From Berberis thunbergii (Eukaryota > Streptophyta > Magnoliopsida > Ranunculales > Berberidaceae), in assembly GCA_003290165.1 (NCBI GenBank), contig QNQO01000503.1:248001-312000 (forward strand): 64,000 nucleotides of DNA. The letters run 5' to 3'. Positions within the stretch are counted from its first letter, which is position 1. Each line of letters opens with the position of its first letter. The notes under the pieces were generated by a model. It ran no database searches, was not told the origin of the DNA, and saw nothing but the letters and a program-made list of their open reading frames with translations. The position numbers and the translations under genes are program-made. Of this stretch, positions 43,158 through 55,229 are shown in pieces.

Positions 43158-44090
43158 AGATGGAGCCAGGAATTTTGTTGAAGGGCGAGTGATGAATCAT
43201 AGTTAGTTAATGATAAATAATAATTAATTACATTAACATAATTTTTGTTAAATTTTGAACAGTATATACAAAACACCAATTACCAAAGAAAACTCCATTT
43301 GATCTATAGGGGAAGAAAATGGATCCAACAAGCTACTTTTTAGGAGCATAAAAGATAAATATATGGTGGACAAATCAAATTGGTATATAAAGTTAAGGGG
43401 CAAAAATTAATTTCAAATGTAAAATTATATGTTTACAAAAAAAAATTGGGTTATTTGTGATTTTTCCTATAAAAAAATAGCTAATTAGAGGGTACCTCAA
43501 CATTTATCACTACTGTAGTCTCCCCTAGAACTAGCAGTCAAGAGTGTTAGGCTCATGTTAATTATCAAAATGTTCTTCAAACAATGACACAAATGAATCT
43601 CAAGATACAAACATGTATCTTGAGGAAAGACTAATGGGTCAAAATTTTCATGTATCTCCAAAAAAATCATACGAATAAAATACAAAACTAGACCTCGATA
43701 TACAAATTCATCTCAAGAAAATACTTAAAAAAATCATATTCTTCCTCAAAACAGACAAAAGAGGTTGGTGTTGGTGATGACTGGTGGCGATGGTGAGAAA
43801 GGGAAATAAATTAAATAGAGAGGGAAGGAGACGAAGAGAGGAGGAGGTGGGCAGTTATCAATCTCGCAGTAAATAGATAGAGGCAGAAGAAAAAAAGAAA
43901 GGAGCAGGACGGGGTCATCAGCGTCACAAAGAACAGAGGGAGAGAGGAAGGGATGGGGTAGGATGGCGTCATCAACATCACAAGATAAGCAAATCAAAAA
44001 AACCAAAAAAGAAAAAAAAATAATAATTCAAAAGTCAGTAGGGACAAGTGTCCTCACTTGACCCCGCTACATCTGTCCCTGGGTGTCTTG
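43158..44090. mobile_element. Possible non-autonomous transposon
   Basis: The left edge AGATGGAGCCAGGAATTTTG and the right edge CTACATCTGTCCCTGGGTGTC are weakly complementary (GGAGCCAGG / CCCTGG; AGATG / CATCT) and resemble ends of common dicot elements. The interior is low-complexity with purine-rich GGGAAGG runs. No coding region and no target duplication was identified. Confidence 0.35.
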
Positions 44091-45239
44091 ATATTTCCTT
44101 TGATATGTGTACGTTATGGTTGGCTTTCACATTGAGAATTAAATCTATTAATTAAAAATAAACGAAATACAATGAAAAAAAAAATACCAATATCATTTCT
44201 TTTAGTTAAAGTTTTACTAGGAGTCCATATATGAAATTTGCTAATTGATTAGAGAATTCTCACCTTAGACATGATGTTATCGCTAGCTTCACAAAGGTGG
44301 CTTGCTAGTAAAACACTAGGCACTGGTTTCCTAATTAGAAATCCCAACTTTATTTTCATTCGTACTTTCGTAGTAAACCTATTGTTCTCAAACAAAAACT
44401 CCTAATTATTTCCTTGACGAACTTTTTTTTTCATAGAGGAAAGCGAGGCCCTGCCCTATTAGGGTGTATGGGTGGCATTGTTTAAAAATTTCCATAACTT
44501 GGTAAAAATATGTTAGGAATACATTCATCACTTGTTCCCCGAACATTACACAAATTTTTGTTTTAGATTAAACAACAAAACAAGGGGTGCCCCAAAAGCT
44601 TAAATAACAACACTCTTTACTAAGTCATGTCACCATCGTAAGACACCTGGTATTTGCCATTTTCTGGGAGGTGCCCATCTTTTGTCGAACTTTTTATCTT
44701 TTGGATGATTGTCTTGAGGTTTACTTTGCAATGCGCCAAAGCATGTCTATGCACATTCCATTGTATCCTCTTTTATTTTCTTTCTTCCATTCTCATTCAT
44801 TTCCCTTCTTTTTCATTACAGCTAGCTTTCCTTTCACAGGCATATATATATATATATATGATAAAATAACCCTACAAATACCTGTTTATGAAAAATAAGG
44901 TTTATGTTGGACCAGTTGTTAATGCATTACCTTACCTCATGAGCTAGCTTTTGGGGTTGAGGGATATCCAAGACCACCCAACACCGATATTAAAGCTCGG
45001 GTTACAACATATCGACTCAATAAGTCACTCAAAGGGATACATTGGTCGAAGGATTATCTGACTAACACAATGTACCAACAACTAAGAAGGTTGAAATCTG
45101 GAAATATATAGTTGGTAATTTATTCTGCAGAGTACCGGAGATCATAGGGATATTTCATTGTCTTCTTGCATGTGTAATTACTCCTACCTTCTAACGTTGG
45201 CATTGCATTTGTGTGACACTTTAACCAATAGGAACTGTA
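44091..45239. other. AT-rich intergenic sequence
   Basis: No gene recognised. A short (TA)n tract lies at 44840-44860. Confidence 0.5.
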
Positions 45240-45906
45240 AAATCAAAGCGAAAACACTTGAATGATTTACCAACCAAATAATAAGTAAATAAATAAATAA
45301 ATGTCACACGCTTTGAATTTGATTGTTCTTTATAGAAATTTTTTTATCAAACTACTTTTTATAGAAAATTTTAGAATGTGTTAAGATTAAATTAAAACAT
45401 CTAGAAAATTTACTTGTTTGATTTAGTACTCTTTGTTTAGATAAAAACTTCAATTTGAAAATTTTAGGTAAAATAGAACCAATGAAAATTTATGTTTTTC
45501 ACATTTTAGATTGGTTGTAGAACAATTATTCATGTAGAAAAATAAATGCAAATAATGGTTAATTTTAGTTTTGCATTGAGTTATGTGAACTATTAGTTAG
45601 TGTATCACACAATCGATGTTTAACATAAAAAATTTGTAAATTCATTCGATCAATTTTATATGACATTTAATATTGTTATGATGAAGTTATATATATATAT
45701 ATATAAATTTGGTATTATTGGTGTTTGAACAATGTGAGATAAAACTCTTTTGTTATTCTTTACTGGAGGACTTAGTACATGTTCATCCCATCCCGTCCCG
45801 TCTCGTTCAAAACCCGTTTGGGATGTGATGAGGTATATCCCATTTTGATCTAGTCTCGCTCCCGAACAAAAGGGATGAGGTCCATCCCGTCCCATGCCCA
45901 CCCCTA
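45240..45906 (-). mobile_element. hAT-like non-autonomous element, inverted copy
   Basis: Ends at 45906 in ATGCCCACCCCTA, the inverse of the TAGGGGTGGG terminus. Read on the minus strand it parallels 47867-47892 plus 57847-58460: GGGATGG/CGGGACGG words, GAACATGTACTAAATAGTCC-type text, then the AACTTTCAT...TGACATTTAATATTG block and the TTCAATTTGAAAATTTTAGG block. The left edge is not sharp. No coding capacity. Confidence 0.65.
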
Positions 45907-47352
45907 GTTTACACCGCTTCCATCTATATTAAGATTTGGGAGCATAAAATTGAAAACGACGATTTTCACCTAAAGGAAAATTATTGTTCACTGGTCACGT
46001 AGGATTTCGGTTCCTCATTTTGTACAAGTTTAAATGTTTTATGTAACACCCCACTCTCTTAAAAATAAAAATCGACTCTAGCACCACCGCTAGTGTTCTA
46101 TTTAATTGTCTCCGTTGAGGTGTGGAGTTTTAGGTCAAATTAGTGAATTCCTTCTAGCAGCTATAGTTCATTGATTTGGTTATGGATGTTGACACGGGAT
46201 ACAAAGATATATATGACACAAATTGTAGAAAATCTAAGACACAAATATAGTTTCCTTAAAATAATTTAGTATCAGTAGCAGAAATCCAATAACAAATTAA
46301 TATATACTTTTCACACAAAAAAAATAAAAAATATGAGCATATATTTGTTATTTTACATTGTTTGTATCAATTCTCATTAAAAATACGAGATAGTTGAACA
46401 CTAAATCAATATTTCGTGAAGTGCAATTCCAAAAATATTATTAGATATGAAAATAAAAATGGCTTTTGTGGAGACATCTTGACTTGGATGACATTCTGAG
46501 TGATGCAAGACTAATCCTACCACAACCATGCATCAACTCTTCTTGGTGTCACCCCTTCCTCGAATGGTTGAATCCTCCTCAAATCTAATATTACTTGGGT
46601 TGAAATCAGTAGAGTGTGAGCCTTTACTTATGAGTCTACACTTGGACCGGTACCTTCATGCAACCATCACCTTTTTCTTGGCCAGGCGACTTTTCAGTGA
46701 ACTTGGCCCCCATATTTGGGGTGTCACAATTTAAGCTCTTAAATATTAGATTTCACAACTTTAGTTTGCAACTTAATATATTTGCATGGATATAGTACCA
46801 CTAAGCATACTTGTTACGTGATCACAGCTAGAAGAAGCTTCAATTGCATCCAAAGAGCAGATTCGCAAACAAAGTGATCTTCTAGCTAGCTGTGATCTTC
46901 TTTAGCTAGCTACGTGATACATTAATGTGAATATCTGGGAAGCATGGGTACACCAATTTTTATTTAAATTTTTTATTATTTATTATTTTTTTGCATCAAA
47001 TACTTGGATACTTTGTACGCTCTTTTGTTCCTCAAATATGCACCACTAATATTTATTCTTTTTATGCTGGTTATTTCTTTGAATGCAACACTGATATCAT
47101 CGGAGTATTCATTAGACACGGTCAAGTAGTGATGATTTATTGAGTATAGTTATGTTATATATTGGGTTGCAAGAATACAGATATCGGTACTGGTACGACA
47201 CAAATACAACACACATGCGGGCATGAGTATATGGAAAACTTCCAAAAACTAAGCGCAAGTCGTACTACTCAATACTCATAAGCAAACAGACAAAAAAGAA
47301 AAAAGAAAAAGAGTATCGGGACTATATTAGAAGCCGTGTCATATCCGTATCT
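45907..47352. other. AT-rich intergenic sequence
   Basis: No gene recognised. Around 46822-46915 the words GATCACAGCTAG and CTAGCTGTGATC form an inverted pair with nearby TAGCTAGCTA runs. An open frame at 46528-46734 has no recognisable family. Confidence 0.5.
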
Positions 47353-47892
47353 TGGTCCTTGGCTCCAATAATTGTATTGGAAACTCTATCGACGGTATTG
47401 GATACATATTGGAGCCATATCCTTATGTGACATGCATTCGGTGCAAGTAGGATGGGCATGGGACGGGATGAACTTCATCCCTATCCCCTCCCGTTCGTTC
47501 GGGATCGAGACGAGATAGACTTCATCCCATCCCAAAAAGGTGTGGGACGGACGGGATATGATGAACATGTACTAAATAGTCCCTAATGAAAAATAACAAA
47601 AGAATTTCATCTTAGATTGTTCATACACCAATAATGTCAAATTTATATACCTATAACTTTCATCATAACAATATCAAATGTCATATAAAATTTGTGGGGG
47701 ATTACCATACAATAGAATTAAGTTTGTCAAGTGAATGATAAGAGATGGAAGGAGCCCCTCCATAGATCTTGGTCGTTGACTCTAATAGTTGTATTGGATA
47801 CTCCATTGACCATATTGGATACGTATCGGAGCCATATTCGTATGCGATATGCATCTAGTGCAGGTAGGGGTGGGTATGGGACGGGATGGACG
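47353..47892 (+). repeat. Tandem duplication of about 416 bp (second copy cut by CACTA-2)
   Basis: cttggtccttggctccaata at 47353 and cttggtcgttgactctaata at 47769 begin two copies that run in parallel through GAGCCATAT, the TAGGRTGGGYATGGGACGGG terminus of the hAT-like element and on. In the second copy the parallel stops at 47892 and resumes after CACTA-2 at 57847 (cctatcccatcccattcg), ending near GAATGATGAGAGATG at about 58115. The first copy stops at 47768. Confidence 0.75.
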
Positions 47893-47899
47893 TACTAAA

Positions 47900-48520
47900 A
47901 AAATCCCCTTTTGCGACGACTCGTAGCGCGGCGAGGAAAGTTTTGTCGCTCAAAATTATCTTGGCGCAACGACATATTTAATATCGCCACGCTTTACAAA
48001 AAATAGCTAACTATTTAACGCGACGAACTGTTTCGTCGCGTAAAAACCTCTTTCGTGATGAAGTTAAATCCTTCGTCGCATACCTAATATGCGACAACGT
48101 GTCGTCCCTTAAAACTGAATATTTTGCCACCCTAAAATACCTAGGGCTACATGACGACTACTTTGAACGATCAACTTGAACATCCTCTGGCGACAAACTG
48201 TTTCGTCTCCTAAATATATCTTACGAGACGAACAAGAAGTCTTCGTTGCATAAATAATATGCGACAAAGTATTGTCGCTTAAACCCAAATATTTTGTCGC
48301 CCTAAAATACCTATGGCTATGTGTCGGCCACATTGAACGACCAACTTGAACATCCTAGGGCAACAAACTTTGTCATCGCCTAAATATATCTTATGCGACG
48401 AACTGAAAACCTTCGTTGCATAAAGTATTCACAACAAAGAATCATCGCTTAAAGCGAGCAGGTTCATCACCTAAAACGTCCCAGAGCGACGAATTGTGTC
48501 GTCGCACAAGCTCTGACATG
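47900..48520. repeat. CACTA-2 left subterminal repeats
   Basis: GCGACGAA, TTCGTCGC and variants recur in both orientations about every 25-40 bases. A longer unit with AACTTGAACATCCT and ATATATCTTA is repeated near 48170-48230 and 48340-48395. Confidence 0.8.
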
Positions 48521-49014
48521 TTCATATTCTCCCCGAATTAGAATAATCAGATCTGCGTATATCACTATTTTCTCCTGTCATTTTATTCTTTTTCTCTGCT
48601 CGATTGATTTCTCTCACTATATACTCCAAGCTTCCAGTACTAAATTATGCTTCATCCTCTCTTTGCGTCGCTCGCACTGGCCACACCTCCAATCGCCTCT
48701 CTCTTTCACTTGGAGAATGGTGAGGAAATTGCTAATTTTTTTATTTTTAGAAATTTCATGAAATTAGGTTGCTATCATGTGGATTTTTGGGAGTGTCTCA
48801 CATTGTTTTTCGAGTGCATACTAGATATTTATTAATTAATAATATCTACATCGTCCACTTGAAGAATTGTAATTGAGATGTTGTTGAAAAATTTCCCCAT
48901 TGAAACCTAATCGCATTAGTGTCGTTAACTCTTCTGAATTCTCATGTTTTGTTTATAAACTGAAAAAATGCGTAATGGAAAGACAACGAATACAAAATCA
49001 GGACAAATGATGTG

Positions 49015-50366
49015 ATGAATAGTTAAATGGGATCGAGAGCTTCATTGAGTTTGCAAGGGCACATGTCACTGGTACGACGAATCATATCAAGTGTCCGTGT
49101 CAATGTTGTAACAATTGTTTGTAGCAGACATTCAATATGGTTTCATAACATTTGGTGAGGTATGGGATGATTCAGAATTATACGAGGTGGATTTATCATG
49201 GGGAGCAACGAGAATTTGGTTCGACTTCATCGAATTCCTAACCACTTGTACCGCACATTGATGAAATGTCCATGAATGATAATGACCAAGTTATGGGTAT
49301 AATAAATGACACTTATCCATATGCATCGATGAACGAAGATGGCATTGATGATATGGTAGGAGATACCGTACCTCCCAACATGCTGCAAAGTGAAGAGTTA
49401 GAAAACTATGAAAGACTGTTGAAATAAGCCCAACAAGCATTATACCCCGGTTGCACAAAGTTCTCTCTGGTTACTGCCATTGTGGAGTTGATGCATTGCA
49501 AAGTGAAACATCATATGTCGAATAAGTGTTTTTCTCATTTAATGGGAATTATGAAGCGGATGCTTCCAAAGGAAAACGTTTTGCCTGAGGTTTATTGTAA
49601 TGCACAGAAATTGTTGAATGGTCTCGATTTGGGGTATCAAAAGATTCATGCTTGCAAATACAACTGTGCATTATTTTATAAGGAAATTAAAGGGATGGAT
49701 GCATGCCCTGTGTGCAATGAGCCAAGATATAAGCCTAATTCTGGTAATAAAATGAAGAAAATTCCACAAAAGGTTTTGCGTTATCTTCCACTGAAGCCCA
49801 GATTGCAGCAACTGTACATGTCGACGCGCACTGCGAGTCATATGAGATGGCACAAGGAAGGAAGGGTTGATGATGATTTTTTGAGACATCCTGCTGATGG
49901 AGAGGCTTGGAAATCATTCAATATTATGTATCTCGATTTTGCAGAAGACTCGCGTAATATCAGATTGGGGCTTCAACTGATGGATTTAATCCGTTCGGGA
50001 ATATGAGCTCTGCTCACAGCACCTGGCCCGTCGTTGTTGTTCCTTATAACTTGCCCCCTTGGATGAGTATGAAAAAAGAATTTACAACGATGACTTTATT
50101 AATTCCCGGTCATCCCGGAAAGGACATTGATGTTTATTTACGGCCGTTGGTTGATGAGTCAAAAGACTTATGGGAAAATGGTGTACGTACATTTGATAAG
50201 TCTACCAACACAATGTTTATGTTGAGAGCAACAGTGATGTGGACTATACGAGTCGAGAAACACCGTCAATTGTTTCTTGAATGGTTTTGCAAACACGTAA
50301 GTTGATAACTATAAGAAAATTTGATAATATTGCATTATTTTTGTATAATTGGTATTCAACATATTC

Positions 50367-50430
<64 letters not shown>

Positions 50431-51149
50431 GATGTTACAATTGAAGGAAGTAAATTCGCCTCTTTACGATGATGAATTATCAAAACTGGCGAGAGGTCCT
50501 ATTCGATCTGAAACATTTTTGGGTTGTTATGTGAATGGTGTTAAGTTCCTGGTTATTGAGCGAGATAACAATTTGAGCACTCAAAATAGCGGCGTATCAG
50601 TACCTGGGGACGGCGACACCGCCGATGTTGATTTCTATGGTAAACTAACATCTGTAATTCAATTACTGTACAACGACCGTTGTCAGGTGATTTTATTCAA
50701 GTGTCATTGGTTTGATACAAACCCACATAAAGCCGGGAGTATTAAACGAGAATATGGTCTAGTAAGTGTGAACACGAACACACTGTGGTATGAGCATGAT
50801 CCTTTTATTTTGGCAACTATGGCAAACAAATTTTTTATCTAGATGATCCTAAAGCCGATGGTGGATGAAAACTAGTCCAGACGATCCAACACAAAAGTAT
50901 ATGGGACATTCCTGAAAAGGCTTTTGATGACCATAGTGATGACGACACCGCTGATCAAGAGAATTCATCTTCAAACATTCCCATGATCAAACAACCATTT
51001 GAGTTATTTGTCGAACTTCCTCCGATTGATGGCGAATATGATGTTAAGGTATCACCTGCAAAAGATGGAGTTTTTGGAGAATCTGAGGAAACCATGTCAG
51101 ATGAACTTGAAGAAGAAGTCGAAAGTGATTACTCTACTGATTCAGATTA
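49015..51149 (+). pseudogene. CACTA TNP2-type transposase with DUF4216 domain (broken)
   Basis: The plus strand reads ESFIEFARAHVTGTTNHIKC then PCQCC (49040-49120), a region with HGEQREFG near 49200, then the Transposase_21 core: ALYPGCTKFS, KIHACKYNCALFYKEIKGMD, CPVCNEPRYK, HMRWHKEG and LRHPADGEAWKSF (49435-49930). A one-base loss near 49977 shifts frame before MSSAHSTWPVVVVPYNLPPW (50003-50245). Then the middle of the transposase is missing: MWTI is joined at about 50245 to the VEKHRQLFLEWF tail. After an intron with a TA tract, the DUF4216 part (50432-50841) carries NSGVSV, DFYGKLTSVIQLLY and LFKCHWFD. Stops occur at about 49428, 50840 and at a TGG-to-TGA codon near 50866. It cannot encode an active transposase. 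Confidence 0.88.
50371..50426. repeat. (TA)n microsatellite
   Basis: About 28 perfect TA units in an intron of the TNP2 pseudogene. Confidence 0.97.
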
Positions 51150-51339
51150 AATAGATTTGAAGGATTATAATTTGTTAAATCGTTTACAAGATGTTAATAA
51201 TATTATGTATTTTGTTAGTTCATTTAATTAAATTTTTAATGTACTATGGATTTTTTACCATAAATTTGTTAAATGAATGCCGAAGTTCAATTAATTAATT
51301 AATTAAATAATGATATAAAATTTTCCTCCTAAAATAAGG

Positions 51340-51640
51340 AAATTTGATGTTTGCGCGACGAAATTAGAATATTTCGTCGCACAAAATGCTTCCCCCTTAA
51401 AAATCACGGTGCATGCTTCTGGCGGCAATTTTGAAAATCAGCACGAAAATTTGAAAACTAGCGCGACGAATTCAGTGATTTATGGCAACGAAATTTTGAA
51501 AACTAGCACACAAAAATGGCGTGAAAATTTGAAAACTAGCTCAAAACAAAATGGTGTGAAATTTTAAAAATTAGCGCGACGAATTCTCTGATATATGGCG
51601 ACGAAGGGTTCGTCGCGCAAAATCGGTCATTTTAATTAGA
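51340..51640. repeat. Internal subterminal-type repeat block of CACTA-2
   Basis: GCGCGACGAAATT, TTCGTCGCACAAAA and AAAACTAGC units recur as at the element ends, although this lies in the middle of the element between the two transposase genes. Confidence 0.75.
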
Positions 51641-51649
51641 ATCGTTTTT

Positions 51650-52377
51650 CCATTGCTAGCCCAATCAAAGCCATTTTGTTAGATTGTTTCGTTGGCAGAG
51701 AATAAGAGATCTCATTTCCTTTCTTGTTGAAGGTAGTTGGCAGAGAAGAACAGAAAAGAACAAAAGTTCATGGAGGCTTTCATGAGCAAAGAGTAGAAAG
51801 AAGAGAAAAAGCAAGAAGAGAAGAGGAAACACAATAAGGGGGCTGCTGCTGTGCGATTGAGTTTGCTACTGTGCGATTGGTCTGCTGCTGTTCGATTGTG
51901 GGTCTGCTACTGTGCGATTGGGTCTGCTACTGTGCGATTGGATCATTTACGTGAGTGAGCGACTCGCACTAACTCAGGTAGCTCATCAATCAAATCTCTC
52001 TCGATCTCCATTTTTTTCTATATTTATTGTCTTGGATTCAACATGATGTGCTGCTGTTTGATTTCCATGTTAATAACAAGAAGATTTCTTTGTTGTTTTT
52101 TTACCTGTATTCACTACTCTGTTATTTCTTGGTCTACCATTGATCATGTTTTCTGGGAATTGATCATGTTATGGTGTTATATTGATGGATTTTTTTCATC
52201 ATGAATTGCTCAAATCTTGTGCCATGGGTTTTTTTTTTCAGTATACTTTGATGGGTATTTGACTATTTGTCTTAACGAGTTCTCAAAAATGTTAATTTCC
52301 TCTAGAATGGAGCTTTTGATTTCTGGAATTAAAAGTGTTAATTTCCTTTAGAATGTATTCTTATGCATCATGGCAAG
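51650..52377 (+). other. Leader region before the captured genes
   Basis: Purine-rich sequence with a short tandem repeat at 51840-51945 (units of CTGCTACTGTGCGATTGG, five or six imperfect copies). It probably contains the first untranslated exon of the downstream Transposase_24 gene, since a possible donor (actcag/gtagct) lies near 51978. No protein recognised. Confidence 0.4.
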
Positions 52378-52688
52378 TGATTTATGGGAGTTGGGACAAA
52401 ACACTGAAGTATTGGGATCCAAGAGGCACAAATGGAATTGAGCACACTCTTACTAGGACATATCCACAACCTGAGCAAGTTTATTCACTTTCCCTCATTG
52501 GACATCGAATGGTTGTAGCCACTGCAGGAAGACATGTAAATGTCTATGACCTAAGGTATATGTCAAGACCCGAGCAGTGGAGAGAGTCTTCATTGAAATA
52601 CCAAACTAGATGTGTGCTTTGTTATCCCAATGGCTCAGGTTTTGCTCTTAGTTCTGTAGAAGGTCGGGTTGCAATGGGATTTATTTGA
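52378..52688 (+). pseudogene. Captured BUB3 (spindle-checkpoint WD40 protein) fragment
   Basis: The plus strand reads [20 protein letters not shown], then [60 protein letters not shown] and [12 protein letters not shown], ending at TGA. This is about a third of plant BUB3, roughly two WD40 repeats. It lacks the N-terminal and C-terminal propeller blades, begins and ends abruptly, and lies inside CACTA-2 in the same orientation as its transposase genes. BUB3 acts in the mitotic checkpoint at kinetochores. The frame is intact, so a chimeric transcript could carry it. Confidence 0.88.
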
Positions 52689-52739
52689 TGATCCTAGGTA
52701 ACATGCTTAGTAATTTTCGTAAAAATTTTAGGTATTTGT

Positions 52740-53980
52740 TTTACTTTCAGTCATGATGGTTTTCAAGAAGTTCAAAGTCATGTCAATGTACTAGAAATAT
52801 ATTTGAATAGCCTGCGTGCCATGAGGCAAAGAAGCATTGATCAACATGCGGTTCATGTTGTGAAGCTAATTGTTCCACACCGTGTTCATATCCCGTTGAA
52901 AGTAGTGATCCATGCAAAATCTTGATTATGTTATTATATTTTTTTTTGTCTATGTGGGGGTTGTTGTTTTATCTGGAAGACATCTTTCACTTTTAGTATA
53001 ATGCATTATCTGAAACTCAGCAGTTGTATACAATTTTTTTGAGTGTGTTCTCTAAGGGGTCTTAAATAGTGCTAAACCTTTGTGTTTTTGCGTTACACTT
53101 TGTATTCGCAAATCAAAGTTTAGGAATACAGTTTGTGGGGCCTTTCATTAAATCCTATGAGTTGCTATCTTTTCTTTTGCGGAATCTTTTTTGGCATCAA
53201 GCAGGAGTTCGTTCAAGTTTCATGGAAGTATTTTCCTTTCATGAATGGTATTGGTAGGTGGGTAGTAAACTTTTCTAAGTTTCAGCAGGTTGGTTTCATT
53301 TGTATAACTGGTAATAGGGATTTTTTTGGCTAACGTAAGAGTTTAGCTTTGCTAATGTTTGAGTTGATTATGAGTCTGGGACTGAACATTGTATGTAGCC
53401 TCTTAAATACTGAAATAGTTCAGATTGAATTATGAGTTATTAATGGACTGAAATAGTTATTAATGGATTGAACATTTTGAGTTGATTATGAGTTGAATAC
53501 TGAAATAGTTCACTTAGAATTTTCATTTGCAGATATTTTCATTTAAAATTGGTTCCTTTTGTCAAATAGTATAAGTTTTTATTGTATTGAGCTCGATTTC
53601 AAATCTGATTTCAGTCCCAAACTCATAATCAACTCAAAGAGTATAACTGAAATCATATAGCAATAATCGTTACTCCTAGTGGTTCCGCACGATTGCCTAC
53701 GACCTACAACAAAGAAGTAAATTCGAACCTTTGTTCATTATTCCTTTCTTTTCTTCATTTTTTTTTCAAATACTTTGTTTTCCAATTTAAGAGTTTACAT
53801 CATTCCAACTGTCCTTCGGGAACTCATTTACTGCTAAGCCATTCATTCCATACATCAGAGGTGATATTCAGTATCCCCATATCCACCACTTCTTCACCTC
53901 GTCTGTAGTAAATATAGAAAATTTAGTTACCCGTTAGAGTGTCCAATAGGGCATAGAAACATGACAGCAGGATGACTTAC
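52740..53980. other. CACTA-2 interior, unidentified frames
   Basis: A plus-strand open stretch at about 52750-52924 reads EVQSHVNVLEIYLNSLRAMR then QRSIDQHAVHVVKLIVPHRV and may be another captured exon. Another at 53133-53333 (YLFFCGIFFGIKQEFVQVSW) is likewise unassigned. Neither family was recognised. The remainder is AT-rich. Confidence 0.4.
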
Positions 53981-54408
53981 CTATTGATAGAATAAATCCA
54001 CCCAAAACCATAAGCACGAGCAATGCGAATGAACCCAAAGGTGTTTGCAACAATCAAGCTCCAAGAACCCATTAAACATAATCAACACAAGACTGAAAAA
54101 TAGTGCTCCCATAAAAATTCCACCAGCAGTTGTGTTATTGCGGTGCATCTTAGTTTTTAGGAACAAAATCATCGTGATGAATGCCATGAGTATAAGCTAA
54201 AACAAGAAAGAAATTTAGGCATAGTTAGTAGAGATGTGGAATTTGATAGCAGTGTTTGAGAGCGATTTGCTACTCACTTGTGTCATCTTGAAAATGTAGA
54301 CGAACGAGTTCCCTTTCATCAGTAAATATTCTCTTGAGATACAAGCTTTCAAAAGTTCCTTATTGCCAACACTATACTTCTTAGTTGTCAAAGCTGCTGG
54401 GACTGAAC
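53981..54408 (-). pseudogene. Captured PDR-type ABC transporter (ABCG) fragment
   Basis: On the minus strand, 54408-54278 reads PAALTTKKYSVGNKELLKAC then ISREYLLMKGNSFVYIFKMT-Q, followed by a gtgagt donor. After an 81-base intron with acceptor tttttag-like tgttttag, exon 54196-53981 reads LILMAFITMILFLKTKMHRN then GGIFMGALFFSLVLIMFNG. These are the start of a transmembrane domain of plant PDR full-size ABCG transporters. Within the second exon, after MFNGFLEL (about 54056), the sequence jumps to a stretch that in a shifted frame reads SFALLVLMVLGGFILS, a motif normally about 100 residues later. It ends at a gtaagt donor. So the capture is a genomic fragment with an internal deletion and a frameshift, opposite in strand to the CACTA genes. 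Confidence 0.85.
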
Positions 54409-54429
54409 TCAAATAGTATAAGTTCAAAT

Positions 54430-55229
54430 CTGATTGGTAAGTAGTACCTCTGATTGCTATATGATTTCAGTTATTGCTAAATTATCTTTGCTGGTGGTTT
54501 TGATTGCAAAAATCTTTGTTCAAGTAGTACCTCTGAATGCTATATGCTTTCAGTTTTTGCTAAAGTGATTACTGTAAGTAGTATTTCTGATTTTGAATGG
54601 TGTCATTAATTATACAAGGAACTCGCAGCCATTAAAGAAAGGCTTTAAGTTCAGATTGGTTTTTTTTTTTTTAAGGTACAAGTTTATCTTCTTTTTTCCA
54701 ACCAAGAGAAGTTGTTGCAGACTGTTGTTGAACTCTTAAACTCTGGTTGAAACCTTCCCAAAACCCTTGCCTTCAGTATTTGCTTGGCCTGCAGTATTTG
54801 CTTGGCTTCAATATTTGCTTGGCTTCAGTATTTGTTTTGGCTTTCTGTGAAAGGTAAAGGAGTGTGAGAAATTATGATTTTTTAAAACAATCTATACTAA
54901 ATTGAATCTATGTTTGAACCATTTACTAGTTCCAACCGATTTTTTGGTTTATTGAGTTGAGAATGAACATGCCTAGTCATGTTATATTCTTCCTTGAATT
55001 TCTTCATATATCTCCTCTACATTTGTTGTTGAAATTCAAAATTGTTTTGTTCTTCTTCCCCATTTATCCAGTTTTCTTCCCGAACCTTATGAAATTCAAC
55101 TTTTCTCCTTTTTTATACATTGTATAGTTAATGTATTGTTTTATATGATCTTCCATTGATTGCATCTATTTACTTTGTCTTCATGTTACTTTGTAATTGT
55201 TGTGCTGTGCTTTTATTATTTTGGTTCAG
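54430..55229. other. CACTA-2 interior before Transposase_24 exon
   Basis: AT-rich, with CAGTATTTGCTTGGCTT repeated four times near 54773-54840. No gene recognised. It ends in a polypyrimidine tract and acceptor (ttggttcag) just before the ATG at 55230. Confidence 0.45.

Noticed and set aside
43746..44006. Minus-strand membrane-protein-like frame
   Set aside because: Low-complexity Leu/Pro/Ser text read from purine-rich repeats. No homology.
52335..52688. A working BUB3 gene
   Set aside because: Only about two of the propeller repeats are present, both ends are abrupt, and the fragment sits within a CACTA element.
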